A stretch of 64,000 bases of DNA from Daphnia carinata (lineage: Eukaryota > Arthropoda > Branchiopoda > Diplostraca > Daphniidae). A program made the translations under genes and the position numbers. The DNA lies in NCBI RefSeq assembly GCF_022539665.2, contig NC_081337.1, forward strand, positions 1,170,239 to 1,234,238, given 5' to 3'. The number at the start of each line of letters is the position of its first letter. The stretch's first letter is position 1. This document shows positions 21,828-30,606 of this stretch, piece after piece. The notes below the pieces were generated by a model. It was not told the origin of the DNA and made no database searches. It worked only from the letters and a program-made list of their open reading frames with translations.

Positions 21828-22181
21828 TCATAACCGTTTATTATACCCCAGTACAAGTGCACACAGTGACAGAGCAAAGGCAACTCCGTTAATGATTAAG
21901 AAACACGGGTTTATATACCAGTAAGGGGCTACAGCAGCGCACGTCATGGTGATAATTAGCATCACGCTTAGACGGCGGGAGCGTGACAAGGTCATGGCGC
22001 GATGGCTGTATACCACGCGCCATACCCAACTCCGTGTCATGGAGGCGCTGCGCTAAACATACTCAGAGCGGCTCCTATTCGATAGGTGGTGACGTAGTGT
22101 GTACACTACGCGTAACACCTACGTCAAGGATAGCATAGGCTACCGTCAAGTATACATGAAAGTGTATATTGACTCATTACA
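21828..22181 (-). repeat. Element A 3' LTR
   Basis: 354 bp matching 30991-31345. In coding orientation it begins TGTAATGAGTC directly after the polypurine tract and ends GGTTATGA. It has a canonical TG start but no clear CA end. Confidence 0.93.
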
Positions 22182-22196
22182 TTCCTCCCCCCTTTA
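22182..22196 (-). promoter_or_regulatory. Element A polypurine tract
   Basis: The minus strand reads AAAGGGGGGAGGAAT immediately before the LTR TGTAATG, the expected primer for plus-strand DNA synthesis. It fixes the LTR boundary. Confidence 0.85.
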
Positions 22197-22427
22197 TCGA
22201 TAAGAGTAGGTCCTCCAACTCCATACTACACACTAGATATTACTTATGCCCTAGGCGTGTACAAATGGAACTACACACTTCAACATTGTTTATACGAATA
22301 AGCTTTCTTGGGTTACATTTTTTCTTGAGGCTTAATCTAGGGTCCCGAACGTTCCAAGATATCTAGGATGTATTTATTTTAATATTGTACTCTGAGTTCT
22401 ACTTGGTGGGTGCGGCGATTCTTGTAG

Positions 22428-23738
22428 TTAATCTTCTTCCGATGGTGAACCGGCTCCTCTCCTCCTCTTGCAGCTCCTTTCTCGGTCGTAGTGAATTATC
22501 AGCGTTTTCTGGCCTTTTCTTCTCGGTTTTATATTTCTGTTAAGGAATACTTTAGCTATTTCTTCTCTCTCGCCGATGTAATCCGTGGCATAATTTCCAA
22601 GATAGTCTGGTTCGTCATATCTTGCGCCGTTCCTTAACAGCACTTCAACTATCTCGGGGTTCCCATATCGTACGGCTGCAATAAGGGCCGTTTCACGGCG
22701 CGTCAGAGATTTTTGGTTGACGTTTACACCGTGCATGCATGCACTGTTGACATATTCTTTCTTGCTGTTGAATCTCGCTGCATAGTGTAAGATCGTTTCT
22801 CCATCGCGACTTAACTGTTTTATCAGTGGAGTTATCCACAGAAAACCGATGCTTTCTTCGTTTTTTAATGCGATGGCCACCATTAGGGGAGTTTCCCCTA
22901 GACAGTTCCATTCGCTAAACTGACACCTGTGGAATGACAGCGTTCCGAGTATGTGTTCGTTGTTGTCTGCGGCGGCTCGGTGAGCTATTGTTTCAGACTT
23001 TTCTGTGATGTCGATGTTTGCGCCGAAAGTCAATAATAGTTCCGTGACGTCGTATCTTTTCTTATTTACACTTTCGTGGAGCATGGTTCTTCCATTTGGG
23101 AATTTCGTATCCAACAGGCTTCCCACGCTCCTTCCTGTTGCACTTCCCTCCTCTTCTTTTCCTTTCAGAAATTTTCTAAGCGTTTCTCGAGGGGCGTTGA
23201 TTATTTCGAAGACGAACTGTCCTCGTTCGGCTGCTATGGTGGCTAGCCTCTCGATGCGTTGATTGGCTGCATCGCCGGCCACTAAAGGAGGGAAGGTCTT
23301 TAGCATGCAGTTACGGCAACTGCGAGTGATGTGCTCTTTTTGGGCGTGGTTTAGTCCTCCTTCTTCGTTGCTTGCGGGTGTGTCGTAGTAATCACCTCTG
23401 TGTCCCATCTTACTCCGATCGTCGTCACTGTGAAACACACTTTCTTCGTCGTCATATTCGTACGGCCCAGCGTTTGAAGTACTTTCAAAGCTTCCGGTCG
23501 TATGATACACGTCGTCGTTGTCGCTGCTACTGTCTTCCATTGACGTGGTGTAGTGTCCATCATCGTATTCGCTACTAATGGATTCTTCACCTTCACTTGT
23601 GTTTTCTTGGGGCAGTTCACCTTTACTGTGATTGCAATTTGACTGTTTCTCGTCCCGATTGCGGTGCATGTCTGGCAGTTCTACTGTCGTTGCGTCGCTG
23701 TCCGCGATATCTCCGTCCTTCTTGATCTGCTCAATCAT
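22428..23738 (-). CDS. Ankyrin-repeat protein carried by LTR element A
   Basis: A 436-residue frame in the same orientation as gag-pol-env, between env and the 3' LTR. Residues ~44-130 are acidic and rich in Ser, Asp and Tyr and look disordered. Residues ~215-405 hold about six ankyrin repeats, shown by spaced GRTMLHESV, GETPLMVA, GETILHYAA and RETALIAAVRYGNPEIVEVLL motifs. The C-terminus is basic (RRKGQK, CKRRRG), a possible nuclear signal. The frame continues upstream across one TAG codon to an ATG at 23963, so the product may be a ~510-residue protein or start at the internal ATG. Ankyrin repeats bind other proteins. An acidic N-terminus followed by ankyrin repeats is the plan of IkB/Cactus-type inhibitors, but I see no diagnostic degron and do not assign that role. 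Such a gene is not a standard part of Gypsy elements, and capture from a host is inferred. Confidence 0.85.
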   Translation of the reverse strand: MIEQIKKDGDIADSDATTVELPDMHRNRDEKQSNCNHSKGELPQENTSEGEESISSEYDDGHYTTSMEDSSSDNDDVYHTTGSFESTSNAGPYEYDDEESVFHSDDDRSKMGHRGDYYDTPASNEEGGLNHAQKEHITRSCRNCMLKTFPPLVAGDAANQRIERLATIAAERGQFVFEIINAPRETLRKFLKGKEEEGSATGRSVGSLLDTKFPNGRTMLHESVNKKRYDVTELLLTFGANIDITEKSETIAHRAAADNNEHILGTLSFHRCQFSEWNCLGETPLMVAIALKNEESIGFLWITPLIKQLSRDGETILHYAARFNSKKEYVNSACMHGVNVNQKSLTRRETALIAAVRYGNPEIVEVLLRNGARYDEPDYLGNYATDYIGEREEIAKVFLNRNIKPRRKGQKTLIIHYDRERSCKRRRGAGSPSEED

Positions 23739-23747
23739 TTTTCTTAG

Positions 23748-23963
23748 CTAATTTGGGTCATCGTCACCACTTTCCTCTATTTCGTGTTTCGCGATTTCTA
23801 CTTCGGTGCACAATTCAGGCCCTATGTCAGACGTCGGACCTTTCTCGATTTTTATGGCTTGTTGAGTTTCATCGGTTCCTATCCAGTCGTTTACTAGATC
23901 TTCAACCCAGCACTGGCGTTCCTGTTTGATTGGATCCCGTTCGTTGTTGATTGTAGACGACAT
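23748..23963 (-). CDS. In-frame N-terminal extension of the ankyrin ORF, ended by TAG
   Basis: 71 codons from ATG 23963, acidic and without a recognised domain. It ends at a TAG followed by CTA; the downstream ankyrin frame is the same frame and begins four codons later. This is either a single nonsense mutation in a longer ORF, a readthrough site, or a short upstream ORF. The ATG directly follows AAACCAAG, a weak splice-acceptor-like sequence. Confidence 0.6.
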   Translation of the reverse strand: MSSTINNERDPIKQERQCWVEDLVNDWIGTDETQQAIKIEKGPTSDIGPELCTEVEIAKHEIEESGDDDPN

Positions 23964-24184
23964 CTTGGTTTTAGGGATAGAAAGTCAGGAGTTGTTTGAA
24001 GTGTCTGTTGACTCTTGTTAAGATTTGTTTCCAAACTGAAGTTAGTGTTAGTGTACATCATCTTTTATAGAACCCATTTGGTTTGTCGGCTTTTCATCAT
24101 TAGCTCGGCCTTTTATTTGGGTTATCTTTTAAATGGGGTATCATATTAGGTGTCTATTAGAGCAGAACTATCCTACTATAAGCT

Positions 24185-25024
24185 TTATTTATTGTTTTTG
24201 TCTATTACTGTTTGACTTGCTGTGTTTGTATTTCTTTTGTTTACTTTAAAGCTGGGTTGAGCTAGTTCTTTATTATTATTATCAGGGGTGTTAAAGAATG
24301 ATATTTCAATTTGTCTACTGGTATCTAAGAGTCTACTGGTATTTACGATTTCTGTGGTTTGGGTCAATTCTAGATATCCTATACCTTTAAGGATTATTTG
24401 GGAATTGGAAACATTACTAGATTTATCTCCCCATACTATTGTATTATGATTTTGAATGATTTGACCGTCTTGTTGGGTAGCATTTAAATATCCAAAAGGG
24501 CTTTCAATTGGGCTTTCAAGGGTTTCCTGTCTTAATGTTATCTCTTCTGCAAGGCAATTTAGGACGCGATATTCTTTAATGGCATACCACGCACCCTCTC
24601 CCGTTGGGGTTGCTGTGAAACTTAATGAGGTTGGGGTGGCCTGCATAATATTGCCTCCGCATTTCTTATCGTTAACCATTTCCCAACATTCTAACGGTGA
24701 AATCAGTTTTGTTTCTTGGGAGAAAACCGTGTCGAATGATCCAACCCAAAAGGATCCTGTAATTTTTTTTGTTTTTATCCATTGTTTACAAGTCCATCCT
24801 TTCCATGTTTTAATGGGTTTTTGTTTTGTCATTAGGGTATAACTAGTGGGGAAACGTGGGAAATGTAGCCTGGTTCCGACATTTTCTTTATCGCAATAAT
24901 AGGGTGAATTTATATCCAGTATGCCTCTTGTTTTCACATTCTTACAATCGCATACGGACACGTAAATCGTTTGGGAAGTTTCAAGGGTAGCTAACATGCA
25001 AATTACTAGTAGGATTATCTCCAT
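24185..25024 (-). CDS. Envelope-like glycoprotein of element A, no membrane anchor seen
   Basis: A 279-residue frame starting with a hydrophobic signal-peptide-like segment (residues 1-18). It has spaced cysteines (about ten in the first 180 residues) and N-glycosylation sequons (NAT, NVS, NTS). The position after pol is that of env in retroviruses and errantiviruses. I could not assign it to a known glycoprotein family. It ends in a polar Asn-rich tail with no transmembrane helix or furin-like site, so it is either truncated, secreted, or only the surface part. The ATG follows a splice-acceptor-like sequence. About 220 bp without a recognisable gene separate it from the ankyrin ORFs. Confidence 0.65.
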   Translation of the reverse strand: MEIILLVICMLATLETSQTIYVSVCDCKNVKTRGILDINSPYYCDKENVGTRLHFPRFPTSYTLMTKQKPIKTWKGWTCKQWIKTKKITGSFWVGSFDTVFSQETKLISPLECWEMVNDKKCGGNIMQATPTSLSFTATPTGEGAWYAIKEYRVLNCLAEEITLRQETLESPIESPFGYLNATQQDGQIIQNHNTIVWGDKSSNVSNSQIILKGIGYLELTQTTEIVNTSRLLDTSRQIEISFFNTPDNNNKELAQPSFKVNKRNTNTASQTVIDKNNK

Positions 25025-25045
25025 CTGTTACATAAAAAAAATAGT
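25025..25045 (-). promoter_or_regulatory. Candidate 3' splice site before the env-like ATG
   Basis: The minus strand reads TTTTTTTTATGTAACAG directly before the ATG at 25024, a pyrimidine tract plus AG. It fits a spliced subgenomic env mRNA as in retroviruses. The donor was not identified. Confidence 0.55.
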
Positions 25046-25093
25046 AATTTTATTACTACAGGTTTTTTTGTTTTTTTTTTTATTTAGTTTTGC

Positions 25094-25462
25094 TTAATTA
25101 GTTCTTTTCCTAAGATTATAGCGGGCATTTCCCGAATTGGTTGGGGTGTTTGGTTCGGCATAGGACATTCTTTGGTTTTTGATCAGGGGTACAGGATTCG
25201 TGGAGTTTTTTTCTGTTTTCAAATTTAATGAGCCAATCTCTGTTGTTACATTTTTACGTGGTCTTCCAGGGCCTCTTTTGATTTTACTTTCGATTTTCAC
25301 GTTTGGATTTAGTATTTCTGTGGTGTTTGGTACACTTTCTCGAGGGATATAGAGTTTCAGGCGATTAGAGTTAACTGTTGCTTTTTGTTTTTTGTTTTCA
25401 ATGTTTCGACCTCGTAAGTTATGTCTGAGAAGTTTCGTGTGATTCGGAACGGTCCGTTCCAT
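25094..25462 (-). CDS. Element A pol C-terminal tail with AT-hook
   Basis: A 122-residue frame continuing the integrase C-terminus after a frame change (shared ENKKQK region at an A-rich tract). It carries the usual Gypsy integrase end NSNRLKLYIP, then a classic AT-hook core GPGRPRK at residues ~64-70, and ends YNLRKR. AT-hooks bind the minor groove of AT-rich DNA, so a role in integration-site choice is possible but inferred. Confidence 0.6.
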   Translation of the reverse strand: MERTVPNHTKLLRHNLRGRNIENKKQKATVNSNRLKLYIPRESVPNTTEILNPNVKIESKIKRGPGRPRKNVTTEIGSLNLKTEKNSTNPVPLIKNQRMSYAEPNTPTNSGNARYNLRKRTN

Positions 25463-25635
25463 CTGTTAATGAATTTACCTGCTGATGGTGGAGCTTTTAG
25501 CATTACTAAGTCACCAATTTTATACGCAATTCCTTTTGCTCTTTCATCGTAGTACTTTCTGTTTAGTTTGTGCTTTGAAGAGGTGACTTCTTGCCAGGTC
25601 TTGAGCGTTTCTCCATTTTTGATAGTATAATCCAC
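25357..25635 (-). pseudogene. Element A integrase C-terminal domain (GPF module), frameshifted
   Basis: A 92-codon frame overlapping both the integrase core frame upstream and the tail frame downstream. It holds the SH3-like C-terminal domain with the motif WNGPFRI at residues ~59-65, typical of Gypsy integrases. It needs a frame change on both sides to join pol. Confidence 0.75.
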
Positions 25636-26389
25636 TACTGCCTTCGTCGTGCTCGAGGTTCCGATTTATTTTTATGTCGTTAGGTAGAATTGGTTCTCTT
25701 CCGAAAAAAAGGTAAAATGGGGTGTCCTTTAGCGTAGCTTGTTGTGATGTGTTGTACGCCAAGGTGACAAATGGTAGGTATTTGTCCCACTCTTCTGGTT
25801 CATCTACTACGTAGCAAGCTAGAATATCACACAGAGTTCTGTTGAATCTTTCTACTAGTCTGTCGGTTTGCGGATGGTAGGCGGTAGTTCTTATCTGCTT
25901 GATTTTAAAAAGTTTACACATTTCTTGAACAAGACTCGAAAGGAAATTCGTTCCTTGGTCGGTTAGCACAATCTCGGGTGCTCCATATTTCGTTATCACT
26001 TTATTTACCATAATGGATGCGATTGTTTGGGCGGTCTGGTTTTTCATTGGAAATGCAAAAACGGAATGACTGGAATAATCAGACAGAACTAGAACATATT
26101 TATATCCCTTAACACTTTCTTGAATTGGTCCTACTATATCCATTGCAATGCGTTGCCATACTCTGTCAACTGGTGGCAGAGGTTGCAATGGTGCTATCGT
26201 TGCGCCGAAGGCTTTACGCCTTGCACATCTTAAGCAACTGTTAACGTATGTCGTAACATCTGTTCTCATGTTTGGCCAAAAATATTGTCTTTGTAGTCTC
26301 GCTAAAGTCTTCGCTATTCCTAAATGTCCTGCTAACATGTGATCATGATTTTCTTTCATTATTTCTCTTATTGTATTTCCTGGTACCAC
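25544..26389 (-). CDS. Element A integrase core
   Basis: 281 residues with an HHCC zinc-binding N-terminus (His15-22 region, Cys52 and Cys55) and the DDE catalytic triad: Asp84 in MDIVGP, Asp144 in LTDQGTNF, Glu180 in VERFNRTL. The open frame starts upstream of the first listed codon and overlaps the end of RT-RNase H in another frame. The frame change lies near an A9 run at about 26474-26482. This could be programmed frameshifting, decay, or a homopolymer sequencing error. Confidence 0.88.
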   Translation of the reverse strand: MVPGNTIREIMKENHDHMLAGHLGIAKTLARLQRQYFWPNMRTDVTTYVNSCLRCARRKAFGATIAPLQPLPPVDRVWQRIAMDIVGPIQESVKGYKYVLVLSDYSSHSVFAFPMKNQTAQTIASIMVNKVITKYGAPEIVLTDQGTNFLSSLVQEMCKLFKIKQIRTTAYHPQTDRLVERFNRTLCDILACYVVDEPEEWDKYLPFVTLAYNTSQQATLKDTPFYLFFGREPILPNDIKINRNLEHDEGSSGLYYQKWRNAQDLARSHLFKAQTKQKVLR

Positions 26390-26432
26390 TAGTCTTCCAT
26401 ATTTGTCTACTAATTCACCTTTTTCGTTTATC

Positions 26433-28310
26433 TTATATCCATTTATATTCTCTTCCTTTCTGGTTCCCTGTTTCTTTTTTTTTCATTAAATTACCTATAA
26501 TTCTTCTGCAATTTATATCGTTATGCTGTAGTCGAACCCATTCGCTTTCTTCCTCTTTAATTTCGCTTTTAATCGCTCTTGCGTCTACACTAGCTATAGT
26601 TGCTACTGGGGTACGACTAAGGGTATCCGCATTTTGGTGCGATTTACCTGGTCGATATCCAATTACGATATCATATTCTTGGATTTTGAGTGCCCATCTA
26701 GCTAGTCGTCCTGCTGGTTCCGCTTTACTCATTAACCATTCTAACGGTCGGTGGTCGGTGTATACTGTAAATTTACGTCCGTATAGGTAGGTTCGAAATA
26801 CGTTGATTGCATGAACGATCGCATAAGCTTCCTTCTCTGTGGTGGACCACTTGGCTTCGCGGTCATTCAGATGTTTGGAGCTGTATGCAATGACGACTTC
26901 TGTGTCGTCTGATTCACTGAGAACTGGTTCGTTAGTCTCACCTGAATCCGCTGATTGAGGTAGAGATTGTATTTGTGCCAAGACTGCACCTATCCCGTAC
27001 CCAGAGGCATCCGTATAGATGATAAAGTCGCGCGAAAAATCCGGATAACTCAGGATAGGTCTAGTGATGAGACAGTTCTTTATACAATTAAAGGCGTCCC
27101 CTTCTGACTCTCCCCATTTCCATTCTGCTGACTTTTTCGTAAGTGCAGTTAATGGATGAGCTTTATCAGCAAAAGCTCTGATAAATTTCCTGTAGTAACT
27201 AGCCAAACCTAAGAATGAACTCAATTCTTTTGTATTTTTGGGAGCGGGGTAATCTATAATTGCTTTTAATTTTTTCAAATTTGGTGTTATCCCTTTTCTA
27301 GAAACGATGTATCCGAGATAGTCCAATTCTTCTTTAAAAAATTCACACTTCTTTCTTTTTAGCTTAAGTCCCGCAATTTCCAGAAGCTCGAAAACTTTAT
27401 CTAGGTGCGATAGATGTTCCTTAATCGATTTACTAAATATAATTATATCGTCTAAGTATACTAGGGCGAATTTGTACAGCACGTCTTTCAGAATGTTATT
27501 CATTGCTCTTTGGAACGTACTTGGTGCGTTTGTTAACCCAAATGGCATTCTGTTAAATTCGTACTGTCCAAATTCGCAAATGAAAGCTGTTTTATATTTA
27601 TCCTTTTCTTCAATCTCGATTTGCCAGTATCCGCTCAAAAGATCCAATGATGAAAAATACATAGACCCGCACAATGCATCCACAGTATCGTCAATTCTTG
27701 GTAAAGGGTATTTATCTTTAATTGTTATTTTATTTAGCGGCCTATAGTCGATGCACATACGCATCTCTCCATCCTTTTTGGGTACCATTACGATGGCTGC
27801 GGCAAACGGGCTGTGGCTCTCCCTTATTATCTTATTTTTTAGCATTACTTCAATTTTAGATTTTACGGTTTCTTTCAGTGCTTCGGGTGTTCTACGGAGT
27901 CGTTGATTAATCGGGATGTCATGTCCGGTATTTATAAAATGTTTTACTCGTGATACGAGACCAAGGTCTGATTCCTTGTCCGCAAATAATTGCTCATGTT
28001 TGTTAAGTAAGTTTTTTACTTTTGTTAAGACTTCAGTTTCAAATTCTGGGATATTGAATTGTGGTGGTTGGCTATCTAGCGCTTTCGTCTTGTCCTGTTT
28101 CGAGATATCACACTGGCTAAAAGGTCCTAAGTTACGGCGATCTTTTGTTGTTAGTTTTCCCTCTTGATTGTTAGTAAGTACTGGTATTATTGGTATGTTA
28201 ATTCCCGCATTCTCGAAGGTTAGGTTATATAACGGTATATTCTGCCTATAGCTATGTTCTACGCCTAAATGGTCATAGCATATTTCTCTATTTCTAGTAT
28301 TAATTTTCAC
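26433..28310 (-). CDS. Element A reverse transcriptase-RNase H
   Basis: 625 residues. RT palm motifs are intact: SPFAAAIVMVPKKDG near 167-181, SLDLLSGYW at 221-229 (first catalytic Asp 223), FGLTNAPSTFQR at 257-268 and YLDD at 285-288. RNase H follows with YTDAS at 432-436, a Glu near 493 and YTDH at 517-520. The order RT then RNase H then integrase assigns it to Ty3/Gypsy. It is separated from the protease frame by about 100 bp and one frame. Confidence 0.93.
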   Translation of the reverse strand: MKINTRNREICYDHLGVEHSYRQNIPLYNLTFENAGINIPIIPVLTNNQEGKLTTKDRRNLGPFSQCDISKQDKTKALDSQPPQFNIPEFETEVLTKVKNLLNKHEQLFADKESDLGLVSRVKHFINTGHDIPINQRLRRTPEALKETVKSKIEVMLKNKIIRESHSPFAAAIVMVPKKDGEMRMCIDYRPLNKITIKDKYPLPRIDDTVDALCGSMYFSSLDLLSGYWQIEIEEKDKYKTAFICEFGQYEFNRMPFGLTNAPSTFQRAMNNILKDVLYKFALVYLDDIIIFSKSIKEHLSHLDKVFELLEIAGLKLKRKKCEFFKEELDYLGYIVSRKGITPNLKKLKAIIDYPAPKNTKELSSFLGLASYYRKFIRAFADKAHPLTALTKKSAEWKWGESEGDAFNCIKNCLITRPILSYPDFSRDFIIYTDASGYGIGAVLAQIQSLPQSADSGETNEPVLSESDDTEVVIAYSSKHLNDREAKWSTTEKEAYAIVHAINVFRTYLYGRKFTVYTDHRPLEWLMSKAEPAGRLARWALKIQEYDIVIGYRPGKSHQNADTLSRTPVATIASVDARAIKSEIKEEESEWVRLQHNDINCRRIIGNLMKKKETGNQKGREYKWI

Positions 28311-28411
28311 GTTATTATTAGATAGAAAATCTAAGCCACAAGATTATTTGTTCTTTTATATAAATTTCACCCAAAAAAAAGAACTTAGCGTTTTAATTTT
28401 ATTAACTTTAC

Positions 28412-28801
28412 TTAAATGCAATCTTCGTTCAGCTTTTCTATGGCATAGAAGTAATGATTGATTAAATGATTATTATTTATGGTAATTGTTAGTTCATATT
28501 GCCCTATTGATTTTAGTGTCTGACCGGATACGGTCCTAAACGTGGGTGTATTTTTATTTTTTATTTGTTTTAGTTCTTTTTCATTTATGCTGAGTAAGGT
28601 ATCCGCGGAAACTAGACTGGCTGCTGCTCCAGTGTCTATCAAAGCTCTAAGTACTATTCCATAAATTCTAATGGGTATGCGTATTAGTTGGGGTATGTTA
28701 GAATCTAATTTATCCGATTTTATGCTACTGCGGGTTAGTGCCTTATCTATTCTATTTGTTGGTGATTCGCATAATTCATAAGTGCCATATTGGTCCAACA
28801 T
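28412..28801 (-). CDS. Element A retropepsin-like protease
   Basis: A 129-residue frame overlapping the end of gag by 55 bp in a different frame, an arrangement compatible with gag-pro frameshifting. The active-site motif ALIDTGAAASLVS holds the catalytic Asp-Thr-Gly. Length fits a retroviral-type aspartic protease that works as a dimer. Confidence 0.85.
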   Translation of the reverse strand: MLDQYGTYELCESPTNRIDKALTRSSIKSDKLDSNIPQLIRIPIRIYGIVLRALIDTGAAASLVSADTLLSINEKELKQIKNKNTPTFRTVSGQTLKSIGQYELTITINNNHLINHYFYAIEKLNEDCI

Positions 28802-30606
28802 TCTCTTGCTATGTGTCCCTTTTTGTTACACTTATGACAAATTATATCTCTGTTTACTGGGGTACGGACTCCTGTACTGCGATATTGGCGATTGCTATCG
28901 TTTTGCTGCGGGTACCTGATATCTGCGTGGTTGTTAGTCCTGAAAGGTTGTTGGTATCTTCCCGGTTGATGTGTATAGGGGTGGTTTCGTTGGTGTCGGA
29001 AGCCTGTTGTATATGTTGGCTCACGATCCCTTATTGGTGCGTTATGCCTCCAACGTTGTGTAGGTTCGTTTCTCCTAAACGGGCTCGCTTCTCTGCTTTT
29101 TGAAAAACTCGGTTCTCTACTGCGTGAATAACTTGACGCTCTGCTGCGGTCTAAGGTATCTCGGAAACGGACTCTGCCTGGGTACTGTTCTCTGGAGTAA
29201 CCTGGTCTACCTTGGCGTATGTTCGACTGCCGTCCGCTGTTGCCGTAACGGTCGGTGGCTGCAATCTGTACACTGTTTTCCTGTGATGATTCACGATCTT
29301 TATTAAAACATTCCAACTCTAATAATCTCTGGCTAAGTTGTTCTAGTTCAGTTTTTTGTTTAGACAATTCGTGATCTTGTTCTTTCTCACGGTCTGTAAT
29401 TCCAGCAATTACCGCCGTTATTTCTCTATCTTCATTATTTTCCTTTTCGTGCAATATATGTTCTGATATGAACAGTTGTTTGCAAAGCGAATCGAAGTCG
29501 TCGGATTTTTCTGGCATTCTGAGGTATAGCTCCGCTTTTACTTTGGGTAAGATCCCTTGAAGTAATATTTTTATCTTTGTCGTATCTCTCATCTTCTTTA
29601 CTTTATTAAATAGTTGATCCTCTATTATTGTTTTGTCGTGGTCGAGTTTTTCTTCCTTTCCCTCTATGGTGTCGTATAGGCTGTTTAATCTTGACACGAA
29701 AGCTCTGCAATTTTCTTCAGGTTTCTGCTTTAGCTTCATTAGTTTTTTCTTCAGCGCACGATTCTCCAGGCGGGATATTTTATTTTCTTGTTCTGCTGTC
29801 TGCTTTTTTATTTGCTGAAGTGCTCGATCAAGGTCTTTATTTTTAAGAACAGTTTCTGCTTGCGTCTTAGTTAGCGTGACTTTTTCTGCTTTTGACTTGT
29901 CTAGCTGAGTTTTTATTTCGTTTGTAGCTGCTTCTAATTCTTTTATCCTTTCAACGTTTACTGCTATCTGTTTTCTGGTACTGTTTAGTTTTTCTTGTAG
30001 TTGGATATTTTCTGCTTCGAGTTTATTAATTGTCTCTTGACCCTCTCTTTCAACGTTTTCGGTAATTTCTTCTCTCTTTTTCAGCCGGTCTTCGAAATAT
30101 TTTTCAGCTTCTTGTGATTTTTGTAAGTCACTCTCCAATTCTGCAATTCGGGTATTTGCTTTTTCAAGTGAATTTTTCAAGGACTCGTTGTTTTCTTGCA
30201 GGTGCTCTAGGGAACTGCTGAGCGTGTACTTTGAACTCTTTGCCTTTTTCTTGTTGCTCTCGATCTGTTTTCGTAGATTGGTATTTTCTGCGGTAATCTG
30301 ATCTTTTGCTTGCTGCTCTTCTACTTGCTGGTGTAGAGTTTCACTTTGAAGGACAGCTAACGTTTTGCTGAGGAATTCTTTTTCTTTGCCGTGGACTGTT
30401 TTTAACTGGTGGATAAGAGTGTCGACGAAATTATTTTCTTCGCCAGATTTCTCTAGTTGACTTTTTAAGGCTTCAGTGGTCTTGCTGATTGACTCGTGTG
30501 AGGTGGTGTCGTCTTTTGTCTCGAGATTTTGCTTTATTAGTGAGTGAGTGTATAGTTGTAGAGCGTTGTTTAGCTCTCTGTGGGAGAGTTTTCTCCTTTC
30601 TTCCAA
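28747..30606 (-). CDS. Element A Gag with long coiled coil and CCHC knuckle
   Basis: 619 codons from the listed start; the open frame extends upstream to 30834. There is no ATG in that extension and the listed start is TTG. The first in-frame ATG lies near codon 290, so the real start is lost, non-AUG, or supplied by splicing. Residues ~60-300 are an almost continuous Glu/Lys/Gln-rich coiled coil, unusually long for Gag. A basic Arg/Ser-rich stretch follows, then a CCHC knuckle (CHKCNKKGHIAREC near 590-603) for RNA binding. Confidence 0.8.
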   Translation of the reverse strand: MEERRKLSHRELNNALQLYTHSLIKQNLETKDDTTSHESISKTTEALKSQLEKSGEENNFVDTLIHQLKTVHGKEKEFLSKTLAVLQSETLHQQVEEQQAKDQITAENTNLRKQIESNKKKAKSSKYTLSSSLEHLQENNESLKNSLEKANTRIAELESDLQKSQEAEKYFEDRLKKREEITENVEREGQETINKLEAENIQLQEKLNSTRKQIAVNVERIKELEAATNEIKTQLDKSKAEKVTLTKTQAETVLKNKDLDRALQQIKKQTAEQENKISRLENRALKKKLMKLKQKPEENCRAFVSRLNSLYDTIEGKEEKLDHDKTIIEDQLFNKVKKMRDTTKIKILLQGILPKVKAELYLRMPEKSDDFDSLCKQLFISEHILHEKENNEDREITAVIAGITDREKEQDHELSKQKTELEQLSQRLLELECFNKDRESSQENSVQIAATDRYGNSGRQSNIRQGRPGYSREQYPGRVRFRDTLDRSRASSYSRSREPSFSKSREASPFRRNEPTQRWRHNAPIRDREPTYTTGFRHQRNHPYTHQPGRYQQPFRTNNHADIRYPQQNDSNRQYRSTGVRTPVNRDIICHKCNKKGHIARECWTNMALMNYANHQQIE

